DNA of 64,000 nucleotides from Pseudorhodoferax soli (GTDB taxonomy: Bacteria; Pseudomonadota; Gammaproteobacteria; Burkholderiales; Burkholderiaceae_C). Made by a program: the position numbers and the translations under genes. Positions 1 through 9,900 of the stretch are shown here, in pieces (within the stretch, counting starts at the first letter, position 1; the number at the start of each line of letters is the position of its first letter). The notes below the pieces were generated by a model. That model searched no databases, was not told the DNA's origin, and was given only the letters and a program-made list of their open reading frames with translations. The stretch spans positions 223,320 through 287,319 of the forward strand of contig NZ_QPJK01000004.1 in the NCBI RefSeq assembly GCF_003337555.1. Reading direction: 5' to 3'.

Positions 1-2943
1 GCCGGCGTGATCGCCGGGCAGGATGCGCAGTACAGCGGCATCGCCACCGGGGCCGACCTGGTCGTGCTCAAGGTGTTCGACGCCAACAGCCAGGGCTACT
101 TCAGCAAGCTCAAGGCAGCGCTCGAATGGGTCGAGGCCAATGCCGAGGCCTACAACATCGGCGTGATCAACATGTCGCTGGGCGACGGTGGCAACTGGGG
201 CGAGGCCATCAGCCGCTACGGCATGGGCGAACTGTTCGAGCGCCTGGCCGCGCGCGGGCTGGTGACCATCGCCGCGGCCGGCAACAACTACTACCAGACC
301 GGCGGCGCCATGGGCGTGGCCTACCCGGGCGCCGACCCGGCCGTGCTGTCGGTCGGCGCCATGTGGGCCGGCAACTTCGGTGGGCCGTGGCGCTTTTCCA
401 GCGGCTCGACCGACTACACCACGGCCTACGGCCGTATCGCCAGCTTCACGCAGCGCGATCCGGATCAGATCGACGTGATGGCGCCGGGCGCGCGCTTCAC
501 CTCGGCCGGCCTCAATGGCGGGCTGTCGACCATGCAGGGCACGAGCCAGGCGGCGGCCTTCATGAGCGGCGCGGCGGCACTCGTCCAGCAGGCGGCCAAG
601 CTGCTGATGGGCCGCTACCTGACGACCGGCGAATTCGCCGACCTGCTGGCCAAGAACACCTACCGTGCGGTGGACGGTGACGACGAGAGCGACAACGTGG
701 TCAACACCAGCGCGTCTTACAACAAGCTGGACATCCCCAAGCTGCTGCGCGGCCTGCAGGCCTACGCGGCGGCCGGCGGCGGCAGCGAGGGCGGTGGCGG
801 CCAGGGCGAGACGCCGACCGACGGCCCGCTGTCGGCCTACAGCGCTCGCACGCTGCAGGTCGCGCCGGGCGCCACGGCCAGCGGGCAGGACTTCGGCAAC
901 TTCAAGCTGGGCCAGGTGGCAGGCGTCGTCTACGCCGACGACGACAAGGACGGCGTGCAGGACGCCGGCGAGGCCGCGCAGGCCGGCATCCAGGTTTACC
1001 TGGACACCAACGACAACGGCAACCTCGACCAGGGCGAGCAGGCCGCCACGACGGATGTCGACGGCCGCTTCGCCTTCCACAACATGGGCCCGGGCAGCGT
1101 GACGCTGCGCGCGGTGGCGCCGGCCGGCCAGGTGGCGGGCAACAGCGTGGCGCTGACCGTCACGAGCGGGCTGGACCAGGCCGGCATCGCGCTGGGCCTG
1201 CGCAGCGTGGACGCCGGCGCCTTCCAGGCCGTGGCCGACGAGGCCGCACTGGACGAGGACGGCTCGGTCACCGTCAACGTGCTGGCCAACGACCAGATCG
1301 CCGACGCCAAGGGCCTGGTGCTCTCGCTGATCGGCGACGGCCCGGCGCACGGCAGCGTGGCCCTGGTCGAAGGCCAGTTGGTCTACACGCCGGACGCCGA
1401 CTTCCACGGCAGCGACAGCTTCGCCTACAGCATCGCCGGCCCCGGCGGGCGCAGCAGCAGCGCCACCGTGCAGATCACGGTGCGCCCGGTCAACGACCTG
1501 CCGCTGCTTTCCGCGCTGCCCGACCAGCAGCTGACCGAAGGCCAGACCATGGTGCTGCAGCTGCAGGCCAGCGATGTCGACGGCGACGCGCTGCGCTACA
1601 CGCTGCTGCAGGCACCCGAGGGCACCACGCTGGACGAGGCGACGGGCGAGCTGCGCTGGACCGCCGTGGCGCTGCCCGGCCCGCAGACCGTGCGCGTGCA
1701 GGTCAGCGACGGCCAGGGCGGCACGGCCGAACGCAGCTTCAGCATCGGCGTGCAGATGGGCACGCTGCGCGTGAGCGCGGTGCAGCAGTTCGCCTGGGGC
1801 TTCTCGCTGCGCTTCAACGACGCCATCGACGCCAGCCAGTTCAACCTCTATGGCGCCAACCCCGACTTCACGGTCACGGGCGCGCGCGTGGGCCAGGTAT
1901 TCGGCTCGGTGGTGTTCGACGCCGACGGCAAGGGACTGACCTGGGTGCGCACCGGCGCGGCGCTGGAGGCCGATGCCTACACGCTGCAGCTGAAATCCGG
2001 CGCGCAGGCACTGACGAGCACGCAGCGCGGCCACCTGGACGGCGACGGCGACGGCGCGGCCGGCGGCGATTGGGGCGGCCAGTTCCAGGTGGGCACCCTG
2101 CCCGCCGTGCGGCTGCGCCTGCCCGACTTCGCGCGGGGCCCGGGCCAGGCCGTGCCGGCCACCGCCAACGGCGGCATGCCGATCACGTTGACGACGGATG
2201 GCACGGTGACCAGCCTGAGCTTCCTGCTCCGGGCCGATCCGGCGCTGCTGCGCATCACCGAGGTGCGGCGCGGCAGCCAGCTGCCTGCTGGCGCCACCTT
2301 GAGCGTGCAGGCAGCCGAAGGCGGCGTGCGCATCACCATCACCAGCGCCACCGCGTTGCCTGCCGGCACCCTGCAGCTGCTGGGCGTGGTGGGCACCGTG
2401 AGCGCCACGGCCACGCTGGGCAGCGCGGGCCTGATGGTGGTCGACCAGCTGATGGTGAACGGCGCGGCCCGGCCCGAGGCGGCCGATGCCGGCCTGGTCT
2501 TCGTCGGCTATGCCGGCGACATGGACGGCAACGGCAAGTACGAGGCCAACGACGTGACCGCCGCCCAGCGCCTGATCGTGCGCCTGGACAACCACCTCCC
2601 CTGGGCCAACGACATCGACTTCGTGGTGGTGGGCGACGTGACGGGCGACGGTGCCTTCAACTCGATGGACGCCGCGATGATCCAGCAGCGCCGTGCGGCG
2701 GGCGCGGCCGCCACGGCCACGATCCCGGCCATCCCGGCACAGCCGGTGCAGCCCGACACGCCGGTGCTGAACCTCTCGGGCGCACTGGCGAACTTCGCGC
2801 TGGCCAGCGGCGGCAGCATCGGGCTGGCGACGGCCTCGGGCGATGCCTCAGGCCGCAGCGCGGCGGCCAGCCGCGACGCGGCCCTGCCGACCGTGGCCTT
2901 GAAGGTGGTGCCGTCGGTGGTGTCGCAGGGCGTGGTGGCCTGA
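1..2943 (+). CDS. Secreted subtilisin-like serine protease, multidomain, 5'-truncated by window edge
   Basis: The reading frame is open from the first base, so the signal peptide and the catalytic Asp and His lie upstream of the window. What remains of the S8 peptidase domain carries the region after the His motif and the nucleophile in GTSQAAAFMSG (Ser near residue 182 of the visible part). A Gly-rich linker follows (about 259-275), then an SdrD_B-like repeat (about 304-378), a cadherin-like/VCBS-type beta domain (about 415-497), a second Ig-like domain (about 498-587), another beta domain, a cohesin-like beta region (about 705-835) and two Asp-rich EF-hand-like segments resembling a dockerin (GDMDGNGKYEANDV and GDVTGDGAFNSMDA, about 837-900). 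The tail is Ala-rich. Expected location is the cell surface or medium. Substrate is not evident. The serine motif has Ala where most subtilases have Pro (GTSxAAP). Confidence 0.88.
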   Translation, partial: AGVIAGQDAQYSGIATGADLVVLKVFDANSQGYFSKLKAALEWVEANAEAYNIGVINMSLGDGGNWGEAISRYGMGELFERLAARGLVTIAAAGNNYYQTGGAMGVAYPGADPAVLSVGAMWAGNFGGPWRFSSGSTDYTTAYGRIASFTQRDPDQIDVMAPGARFTSAGLNGGLSTMQGTSQAAAFMSGAAALVQQAAKLLMGRYLTTGEFADLLAKNTYRAVDGDDESDNVVNTSASYNKLDIPKLLRGLQAYAAAGGGSEGGGGQGETPTDGPLSAYSARTLQVAPGATASGQDFGNFKLGQVAGVVYADDDKDGVQDAGEAAQAGIQVYLDTNDNGNLDQGEQAATTDVDGRFAFHNMGPGSVTLRAVAPAGQVAGNSVALTVTSGLDQAGIALGLRSVDAGAFQAVADEAALDEDGSVTVNVLANDQIADAKGLVLSLIGDGPAHGSVALVEGQLVYTPDADFHGSDSFAYSIAGPGGRSSSATVQITVRPVNDLPLLSALPDQQLTEGQTMVLQLQASDVDGDALRYTLLQAPEGTTLDEATGELRWTAVALPGPQTVRVQVSDGQGGTAERSFSIGVQMGTLRVSAVQQFAWGFSLRFNDAIDASQFNLYGANPDFTVTGARVGQVFGSVVFDADGKGLTWVRTGAALEADAYTLQLKSGAQALTSTQRGHLDGDGDGAAGGDWGGQFQVGTLPAVRLRLPDFARGPGQAVPATANGGMPITLTTDGTVTSLSFLLRADPALLRITEVRRGSQLPAGATLSVQAAEGGVRITITSATALPAGTLQLLGVVGTVSATATLGSAGLMVVDQLMVNGAARPEAADAGLVFVGYAGDMDGNGKYEANDVTAAQRLIVRLDNHLPWANDIDFVVVGDVTGDGAFNSMDAAMIQQRRAAGAAATATIPAIPAQPVQPDTPVLNLSGALANFALASGGSIGLATASGDASGRSAAASRDAALPTVALKVVPSVVSQGVVA

Positions 2944-3192
2944 TTGGCAAGTCCGCCGGGCGGCAACCGCCTCGCCGGCCTGCTGATGCTGACCGGCGGC
3001 CTGGCGGTGCTGGCCTACTGCCTGCGCCACCTGTGGCGCGCCTGGCGCACCGGGCAGGTGGCGGGGAAGCTGGGCACGGTCTACCAGGCGGGTGAGGCAG
3101 CCTACGCCACCAACCTCGTGCTCACGCTGGTAGGCGTGGGGTTGGCGCTGGGGTGCTGCTGGCTGGGGTGGCGGTGGTGGCGGGGCCTGTGA
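2944..3192 (+). CDS. Small membrane protein, unknown function
   Basis: An 82-residue frame opens with TTG directly after the stop codon of the subtilase gene; an internal ATG at 2986 is an alternative start. It has two hydrophobic stretches (about residues 10-27 and 57-77) separated by a basic, polar loop, so a two-helix inner-membrane protein is likely. Back-to-back placement with the protease suggests cotranscription, perhaps an accessory or export partner, but I recognise no family. The GC-rich context makes chance frames common, so its reality rests on the hydrophobic pattern and the spacing. Confidence 0.45.
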   Translation: MASPPGGNRLAGLLMLTGGLAVLAYCLRHLWRAWRTGQVAGKLGTVYQAGEAAYATNLVLTLVGVGLALGCCWLGWRWWRGL

Positions 3193-3202
3193 CCGTCCAC
3201 TG

Positions 3203-3445
3203 TCAGCCGCCATTCGAGGACTTCCGGCCAAACAAGCGCTCCGCATGCCGCAGGCCCTGCTCAAGGCCTTGCTGCGTGAGCCATATCGACTTGGCTTTGC
3301 CCTTGGGATCCTCGACAAGACCCTGTATATGCAAGCGGTCCAGGACGCCAAAGTCAAAACCCTTCCATGACCGGCCGCCGTCGAAATTGAATGCGGCGAG
3401 AAGGGCCAGCACCGCTTCCTCGATCCGCTTTTCATCGTAGTCCAT
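3203..3445 (-). CDS. DUF6429 family protein
   Basis: This 80-residue cytoplasmic protein begins MDYDEKRIEEAVLALLAAF and contains WKGFDFGVLDRLHIQGLV and a KAKSIWLTQQGL segment. These match the conserved pattern of the short DUF6429 family as I know it: a winged-helix-like layout in which the last part reads like the recognition and wing of small MarR/PadR-type domains. No function is established. An A+T-richer stretch lies upstream of its start and the flanking genes are unrelated, so the gene may have been acquired by transfer. Confidence 0.75.
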   Translation of the reverse strand: MDYDEKRIEEAVLALLAAFNFDGGRSWKGFDFGVLDRLHIQGLVEDPKGKAKSIWLTQQGLEQGLRHAERLFGRKSSNGG

Positions 3446-3709
3446 GCTTCCTCCGAGCTACATGCAATCCGGTGATGGCTGGCGTGCCAACTCAGCGGGG
3501 CGCAAGCCGTCCGCTGCAGCGCATGGCCAGCCTTTCGTCGGCCTTGAAATCCAAGCATTTCATCATTAGCCCTGCTCCATTTTTCCAGCTTGCCGAACTC
3601 GCCTGACCATGCATCGTTGTACTCCGCATCGAAGATTCGCACAGCTCAGCATGCCGAGGATCTCAAAGGCAGAGCCCACATCGACGTGCATATTGCGCAC
3701 AATGCGCCG

Positions 3710-4867
3710 ATGCTCTCCACCGAATCCCTGCAGCTCGCCCAAGCCCTGGTGCGGCTCGACACCCGCAGCCATGTCAGCAACCTGCCGCTGATCCACTTCG
3801 TGCGCGACCACCTGGCCGGCCTCGGCATTGCCAGCCGGCTGACCTACAACGCCGACCGGACCAAGGCCAACCTGTTCGCCACGCTGGGCGAACACCGGCC
3901 GGCCGGTGTGATCCTCTCGGGCCACACCGACACCGTGCCCTGGGATGGGCAGGACTGGTCGGTCGACCCGCTCTCGGCCACCGTCCAGGACGGCAGGCTC
4001 TACGGCCGCGGCAGCGCCGACATGAAGGGCTTCATCGCCGTGGCGCTGGCCAATGCGCGCCGGCTGGCCGAAGGCACGGCGCCATTCGCCGTGCACCTGG
4101 CGCTTTCCTACGACGAGGAGGTCGGCTGCTTCGGCGTGCGCGAGCTCATCGCCGACCTGCGCGAAGCCGGCATCCGGCCCATGGCCTGCATCGTCGGCGA
4201 GCCCACCAGCATGGTGCCGGCCATCGCCCACAAGGGCGTGTACCGCTACAAGTGCTGCGTGCGCGGCAAGGAGGCGCACTCCTCGCTCACGCCGCTGTCC
4301 GTCAACGCGATCGAGATGGCGGCGCGCCTGGTCGGCAAGCTGCGCGACATGGCCGAAGGCTTCGAGCGCGAGGAGCCGCGCTACGCCGGCTTCGACGTGC
4401 CCTTCTCCACCGCCAGCGTGGGCCAGTTCCACGGCGGTATCGCCGACAACGTGGTGCCGCGCGACGCCGAGTTCCGCTACGAGTTCCGCGACCTGCCCAC
4501 GGCCGACGCCACCGCCATGCAGGCCCGGGTGCTGGCCCACGCACGCGCGTTGGAGCCGGCGATGCAGAAGGTGGCGCCCGAGGCGGGCTTTCGTTTCGAG
4601 ACCATCTGCGAGATCCCGAGCTTCCTCGGCTCGGCCGACGACGCCGTCACGCGGCTGGCGCTGCAGCTCTCGGGCGAGCGCGCCACCACGCTCGTGGCCT
4701 TCGGCACCGAGGCCGGCCTCTTCAAAAGCGCCGGCATCCCCACCGTGGTCTGCGGCCCCGGCAGCATCACCCAGGCCCACCAGCCCGACGAGTACGTGAG
4801 CCTGGAGCAGCTGGCACGCGCCGAGGCCTTCGTGCGCGGCCTGGCCGGCACCAGCGCCCTCGCCTGA
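3710..4867 (+). CDS. argE: Acetylornithine deacetylase (M20 metallopeptidase)
   Basis: The 385-residue product is an ArgE/DapE-type amidohydrolase. ArgE hydrolyses N2-acetylornithine to ornithine and acetate in arginine synthesis. Visible M20 features are the SGHTDTVPWDG motif (first zinc His/Asp), YGRGSADMKGF (bridging Asp), SYDEEVGCFG (catalytic Glu pair), GEPTSM (zinc ligand region) and a C-terminal CGPGSITQAHQPDEYV with the last His. The ATG at 3710 is chosen because homology starts there; the frame is open upstream, but the extra 40 residues look non-coding. Beta-proteobacteria usually use ArgJ or other ArgE paralogues, so the true substrate could be another N-acyl amino acid. Confidence 0.88.
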   Translation: MLSTESLQLAQALVRLDTRSHVSNLPLIHFVRDHLAGLGIASRLTYNADRTKANLFATLGEHRPAGVILSGHTDTVPWDGQDWSVDPLSATVQDGRLYGRGSADMKGFIAVALANARRLAEGTAPFAVHLALSYDEEVGCFGVRELIADLREAGIRPMACIVGEPTSMVPAIAHKGVYRYKCCVRGKEAHSSLTPLSVNAIEMAARLVGKLRDMAEGFEREEPRYAGFDVPFSTASVGQFHGGIADNVVPRDAEFRYEFRDLPTADATAMQARVLAHARALEPAMQKVAPEAGFRFETICEIPSFLGSADDAVTRLALQLSGERATTLVAFGTEAGLFKSAGIPTVVCGPGSITQAHQPDEYVSLEQLARAEAFVRGLAGTSALA

Positions 4868-4899
4868 TCTTCGCCCGAACGACGACAACGCCCCACGCC

Positions 4900-6993
4900 A
4901 TGTCCCTCGCCCTCGACCTCCCCCGCAACGGCCAGGTGCGCGGCGCCTGCCCCCACGACTGCCCCGACACCTGCGCGCTCGTCACCACCGTGGTCGATGG
5001 CGTCGCCACCCGCGTGCAGGGCAACGCTGGCCACGCCCAGACGGGCGGTGTGCTGTGCACCAAGGTCTCGCGCTACGTGGAACGTAGCTACCACGCCGAG
5101 CGGGTGCTGCAGCCGCTCAGGCGCGTCGGCCCCAAGGGCGCGGGCCGCTTCGAGCCGGTCGGTTGGGACGAAGCGCTGGACGACATCGCCGCCCGCCTCT
5201 CGGCCATCGCCGCGCGCGCGCCCGAGGCCATCGTGCCCTACAGCTACGCCGGCACCATGGGCCTGGTGCAGGGCGAGAGCATCGCCGCGCGCTTCTTCCA
5301 CACGCTGGGCGCCTCGCTGCTGGACCGCACCATCTGCGCCTCGGCCGGCGCCGAGGGCCTGACGCAGACCCTGGGCGGCAAGGTCGGCATGAAGGTGGAG
5401 TTCTTCGCCGAAGCCAGGCTGATCCTGGTCTGGGGCGGCAATGCCATCGCCAGCAGTTTGCACTTCTGGCGCTACGCGCAGGAGGCCAAGCGCCGCGGCG
5501 CGCGCCTCGTGTGCATCGACCCGCGGCGTACCGAGACGGCGGACAAATGCCATGAGCACATCGCGCTGCGGCCCGGCACCGATGCCGCGCTGGCGCTGGC
5601 GCTCATGCACGAACTGATCGTGCACGACTGGCTGGACCACGACTACCTGCGCGATCACACGCTGGGCTGGGAGCAGCTGCGCGAACGCGCGCTGCAGTGG
5701 CCGCCCGCACGCGCGGCCGAGGTCTGCGGCGTGCCCGTGGAGCAGATCGAACGCCTGGCGCGCGACTACGGTGCCTGCCGTGCGAGCTTGGACGGGGCCG
5801 GCCCCGCCGCCATCCGCCTGAACTACGGCATGCAGCGCACGCGCGGTGGCGGCAACGCCGTGCGCGCCGTGGCCAGCCTGCCCGCGCTGATCGGCGCCTG
5901 GCGCCACCGGGCCGGCGGCATGCTGCTGAGCAGTTCGGGCCAGTTCCCGGTGCAGCGCGCGGCCCTGCAGCGGCCCGACCTGCTGGCCGGCCGGCGGCCG
6001 CGCACGGTCAACATGAGCACCATCGGCGATGCGCTGCTGCACCCGGGCGATGCCGGTTTCGGCCCGCGCATCGAGGCCGTGGTGGTCTACAACAGCAATC
6101 CCGTGGCGGTGGCGCCCGAGTCGGCCAAGGTGGTGCGTGGCTTCGCGCGCGAAGACCTCTTCACCGTGGTGCTGGAGCAGTTCCAGACCGACACGGCCGA
6201 CCATGCCGACTACGTATTGCCGGCCACCACCCAGCTGGAGCACTGGGACATCCATTCGGCCTATGGCCACACCGACGTGCTGCTCAACCGCCCGGCCATC
6301 GCGCCGCTCGGCCAGGCCCGGCCCAACACCGCCATCTTCCGTGCCCTGGCCGCGCGCATGGGCCTGACCGACCCCTGCCTGCAGGACGACGACGAGGCGC
6401 TCAGCCGCCAGGCCTTCGGCGATGCGGTGGACTTCGGTGCGCTGCTGCGCGATGGTTTTGCCACGCTGGCCCTGCCCGATGCGCCATTCGCGCAGGGCAA
6501 CTTCCCCTCGCCCTCGGGCCGCTGCGAGTTCTTCAGCGCGCGGCTCGTGGCCCAGGGCCTGGATGGACTGCCCGACCACCTGCCCAACCACGAGGCCATC
6601 GGCAGCTCGGCCGACTACCCGCTGGCCATGATCTCGCCGCCGGCGCGCAACTTCCTGAACTCCAGCTTCGTCAACGTCACCAGCCTGCGCGCCATCGAAG
6701 GCGAGCAGCTGCTGGAGATCCACCCGGTGGACGCGGCCGCCCGCGGCATCGTCGACGGTGCCACGGTGCGCGTGTTCAATGGCCGCGGCAGCTACCGCTG
6801 CCGGGCCGAGGTCAGCACGCGGGCGCGCGAGGGCGTGGTCAACGGCCTGGGCATCTGGTGGCGCAAGCTGGGCCTGGACGGACGCAACGTCAACGAGCTG
6901 ACCAGCCAGCGCCTGACCGACCTGGGCCGTGCGCCGACCTTCTACGACTGCCTGGTGGAAGTCGAAGCCGACAGCCCCGCCGCCGCGAAGTAG
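4900..6993 (+). CDS. Molybdopterin oxidoreductase family protein ([4Fe-4S]-containing)
   Basis: The 697-residue protein belongs to the DMSO reductase/formate dehydrogenase superfamily, with a bis-molybdopterin cofactor. The N-terminal iron-sulfur motif is CPHDCPDTC, followed by GGVLCTKVSRY with the fourth Cys. Central parts match the Molybdopterin domain (residues about 60-480, for example ILVWGGNAIASS and IDPRRTETADKCHEHIALRPGTDAALALAL), and the C-terminal 120 residues match the dinucleotide-binding beta-barrel domain (HPVDAAARGIVDGATVRVFN). There is no twin-arginine signal, so it is probably cytoplasmic. The substrate cannot be read from the sequence. It starts 32 bp after argE. Its last 52 bp overlap the 3' end of the opposing GGDEF/EAL gene. 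Confidence 0.88.
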   Translation: MSLALDLPRNGQVRGACPHDCPDTCALVTTVVDGVATRVQGNAGHAQTGGVLCTKVSRYVERSYHAERVLQPLRRVGPKGAGRFEPVGWDEALDDIAARLSAIAARAPEAIVPYSYAGTMGLVQGESIAARFFHTLGASLLDRTICASAGAEGLTQTLGGKVGMKVEFFAEARLILVWGGNAIASSLHFWRYAQEAKRRGARLVCIDPRRTETADKCHEHIALRPGTDAALALALMHELIVHDWLDHDYLRDHTLGWEQLRERALQWPPARAAEVCGVPVEQIERLARDYGACRASLDGAGPAAIRLNYGMQRTRGGGNAVRAVASLPALIGAWRHRAGGMLLSSSGQFPVQRAALQRPDLLAGRRPRTVNMSTIGDALLHPGDAGFGPRIEAVVVYNSNPVAVAPESAKVVRGFAREDLFTVVLEQFQTDTADHADYVLPATTQLEHWDIHSAYGHTDVLLNRPAIAPLGQARPNTAIFRALAARMGLTDPCLQDDDEALSRQAFGDAVDFGALLRDGFATLALPDAPFAQGNFPSPSGRCEFFSARLVAQGLDGLPDHLPNHEAIGSSADYPLAMISPPARNFLNSSFVNVTSLRAIEGEQLLEIHPVDAAARGIVDGATVRVFNGRGSYRCRAEVSTRAREGVVNGLGIWWRKLGLDGRNVNELTSQRLTDLGRAPTFYDCLVEVEADSPAAAK

Positions 6994-9900
6994 GCCGGCA
7001 AGGCAGCGGCGGGCAGCGGCGGGCTGAACAGATAGCCCTGGTAGTCGCTGCAGCCCTCGCGCAGCAGGAAGTCGCGCTGCGCCGCCGTCTCCACGCCCTC
7101 GGCCATGACCTGCAGGCCCAGGCTGCGCGCCAGGCCGATGATGGTGCGCACGATGGCGTCGTTGTGGGCATCGCCGCCCAGCGCGCGCACGAAGGACTGG
7201 TCGATCTTGATCTGGTCCAGCGGCAGCCGGCGCAGGTAGGCCAGCGACGAATAGCCGGTGCCGAAGTCGTCCAGCGCGAAGCCCACGCCGTGGGCCTGGA
7301 GCGCCGCCATCTTGGCCGCGGTGCCTTCCATGTCCTCGACCAGCAGGCCCTCGGTCAGCTCGAACTTCAGGCGCCGCCCGTCGGCCCGCGTGCGCGCCAG
7401 CACGCTGCCGCATTGCGCCACGAAGTCGGGATGGCGGAACTGGCGCGGGCTCACGTTCACCGCCACGTCCAGCCGCGCCGTGGCGGGGTTCTGCGCCCAA
7501 CGCGCCAGCTGGAAGCAGGCCTGGCGCAGCACCCAGCGGCCCAGCTGCATGATCAGGCCCGTGTCCTCGGCCAGCGGAATGAACTCGGCCGGCGTGATGT
7601 TGCCGAGCTCGGCATGCTGCCAGCGCACCAGGGCCTCCACGCCGGTCACTTCGCCGTCGGCATTCACCTGGGGCTGGTAGTGCAGCGTCAGCGCGTTCTG
7701 CGCCAGCGCCACGCGCAGGTCGGCCTCGAGCGCCGCGCGCGCCGACACGGCGGCCTGCAGCCCGGGGTCGTAGAAGCGCAGCGTGTTGCGGCCCGCGCCC
7801 TTGGCCTGGTACATGGCGATGTCGGCCTGCTTGAGCAGTTCCAGCACGCCGCCGGTGTGGCCGTGGAACGGCGCCACGCCGATGCTGCAGGTCGACAGGT
7901 GCTCGTTGCCGGCCAGCGCGAACGGCGTGTTCAGCGCCGACAGGATCTTCTCGCCGATCTGGCGCGCATGCTGGACCACGGCCTGGTCATCCTGGCCCAG
8001 GTCTTCCAGCATGACGACGAACTCGTCGCCGCCCAGGCGCGCCACGGTGTCGCTCTCGCGCACGCTGTCCTGCAGCCGGCCGGCCACCTGCTGCAGCAGC
8101 AGGTCGCCCATGCCGTGGCCCAGCGTGTCGTTGAGCGTCTTGAAGTTGTCCAGGTCGATGAACATCAGCGCGCCGCCGCGGCCGCTGCGGTGCTCGGTGG
8201 CCAGCGCATGCTGCAGCCGGTCCATCAGCAGCAGGCGGTTGGGCAGCTGGGTGAGCGGGTCGTAGAAGGCCAGCTGCTGGATCTCGCGCTCGGCCGCCTT
8301 GCGCGCCGTGATGTCCGTGTGGATGGCCAGCACCGACTCGGGCGCACCCTCTTCGTCGCGCACCAGCGTCCAGCGTGCGCCCACGGTCACCGTGCTGCCA
8401 TCGCGCCGCGTCTGGACGAGTTCGCCTGTCCACTCGCCGCGCGCGCGCACGTCGTGCAGCGCCTGGTCGAAGGCGCCGCGGTCGTGCTGCAGCCGCGTCA
8501 CGCGGAAGTCCGCACCGACCTCGCTGCCGCGCCAACCGTACAGGCGCTCGGCGCCCTGGCTCCAGAACAGCACCTGGTGCTCCATGCCGTAGACGACGAT
8601 GGCGTCCTGTGCCAGGTCCAGCAGCGAGGCCTGGCGGCGCAGCCGGCGGTCCTGCTCCTGGCGTTCGAGCTCGGCGCCCACGCGCGCGGCGAAGATCTGC
8701 ATGGTGGACAGCACCAGCTCCACATCGGGCGGGCGCGCATCGAACAGCGTCACCAGCATGCCCACCAGTTCGCCGGCCGAGTCTTCCAGCCGCACGCCGG
8801 CATAAGCCGCGGGCCGCCAGGTGCCCAGCGCGCGTGCCATGGCCGGCGAGGGCTGCGGCAGCGTTTCCGTGTAGCAGCTGGGCTGGTGCCGCAGCGGCTC
8901 GGCCGGCGTGCCGGCCAGCGCGAACTCCGCGTTCTCGCGGAAGACGCCATCGACCACGGCGGCGATGCTGCGCACCGTCTGGCGTTCGGCGGTGTGCAGG
9001 CGGCCGATGAAGGCAGCCCGCGCGGAGACCGCCTGCGCCATGTGCTGCGCCATGGTGCGGAAGAACGCGTCGCCCGTGGAGGCCGATACCGCCGCCGCCA
9101 CCTGCAGCACGGCGGCATGCAGGCGGCGCTGGCGCTGCTCGGTCTGCAGGTTGCCGATGCCGAAGGCCAGGTTGTTGGCCAGCTCCTGCAGCAAGGCGAT
9201 CTCGTCGCGGCCGATCTGGACCACGTCGGGCGCATAGAGGTAGAAGAACCCGAAGGTGCGCTGGCGGTCGCGCAGCGGCAGGCAGGCGACGCCGCGAAAG
9301 CCGCTGGCCTGGGCATCGGCCAGCCAGGGCGCGAAGGTCGGGTCCTCGGCGATGTCTTCCACGATCACCACCTCGCCGTCGCGCACGGTGCGCGCGGCCG
9401 GGCCGTGGCCGTTGGGGCCGTCCTCGGCCCAGGACATCGGGATGCCCCGCATGAAATCCGCGTCGTCGCCCGCGTGGGCCATCACGTCGATGGTCTTGCG
9501 CGCGTCGTCGTGCGCATAGCCGACCCAGGCCATCGCATAGCCGCCGATGTCCACCGAAATGCGGCACACGCCGCGCAGCAGAGTCTCCTCGGACTCGGCC
9601 CGGATCAGCGTCTCGTTGCAGGCGCTCAGCATGCGCTGGGCCCGGCTCAGCCGCGCCAGTTCGCGGTCGGCCTGCAGGCGCAGCGTGACATCGGCCAGCC
9701 CACCCACCACGCGGCGCACCCGCCCGGCGGCGTTGCGGACCAGGTAGGCGCGGCTGCTGACCGGCACCACCACACCATCCTCGCGCTGCAGGCGAAAGCT
9801 GTCGGTCCAGGTGTCTTCGGTGCCGGCCAACGCGGCGTCGAGCGCGGCGCGGATGCGTGTGGCGTCCTCCGGATGCAGGTCGGCCAGCCAGCTGCGGCCG

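Noticed and set aside
3590-3709. Longer argE start
   Set aside because: The 40 extra residues show no similarity to the M20 family, and homology starts at ATG 3710.
4477-7500. Open frame of about 1000 codons antisense to the molybdopterin oxidoreductase
   Set aside because: High-GC coding DNA leaves antisense frames open. The translation is a low-complexity mix of His, Gln, Arg, Gly and Val with no domain, while the plus strand has clear enzyme motifs.
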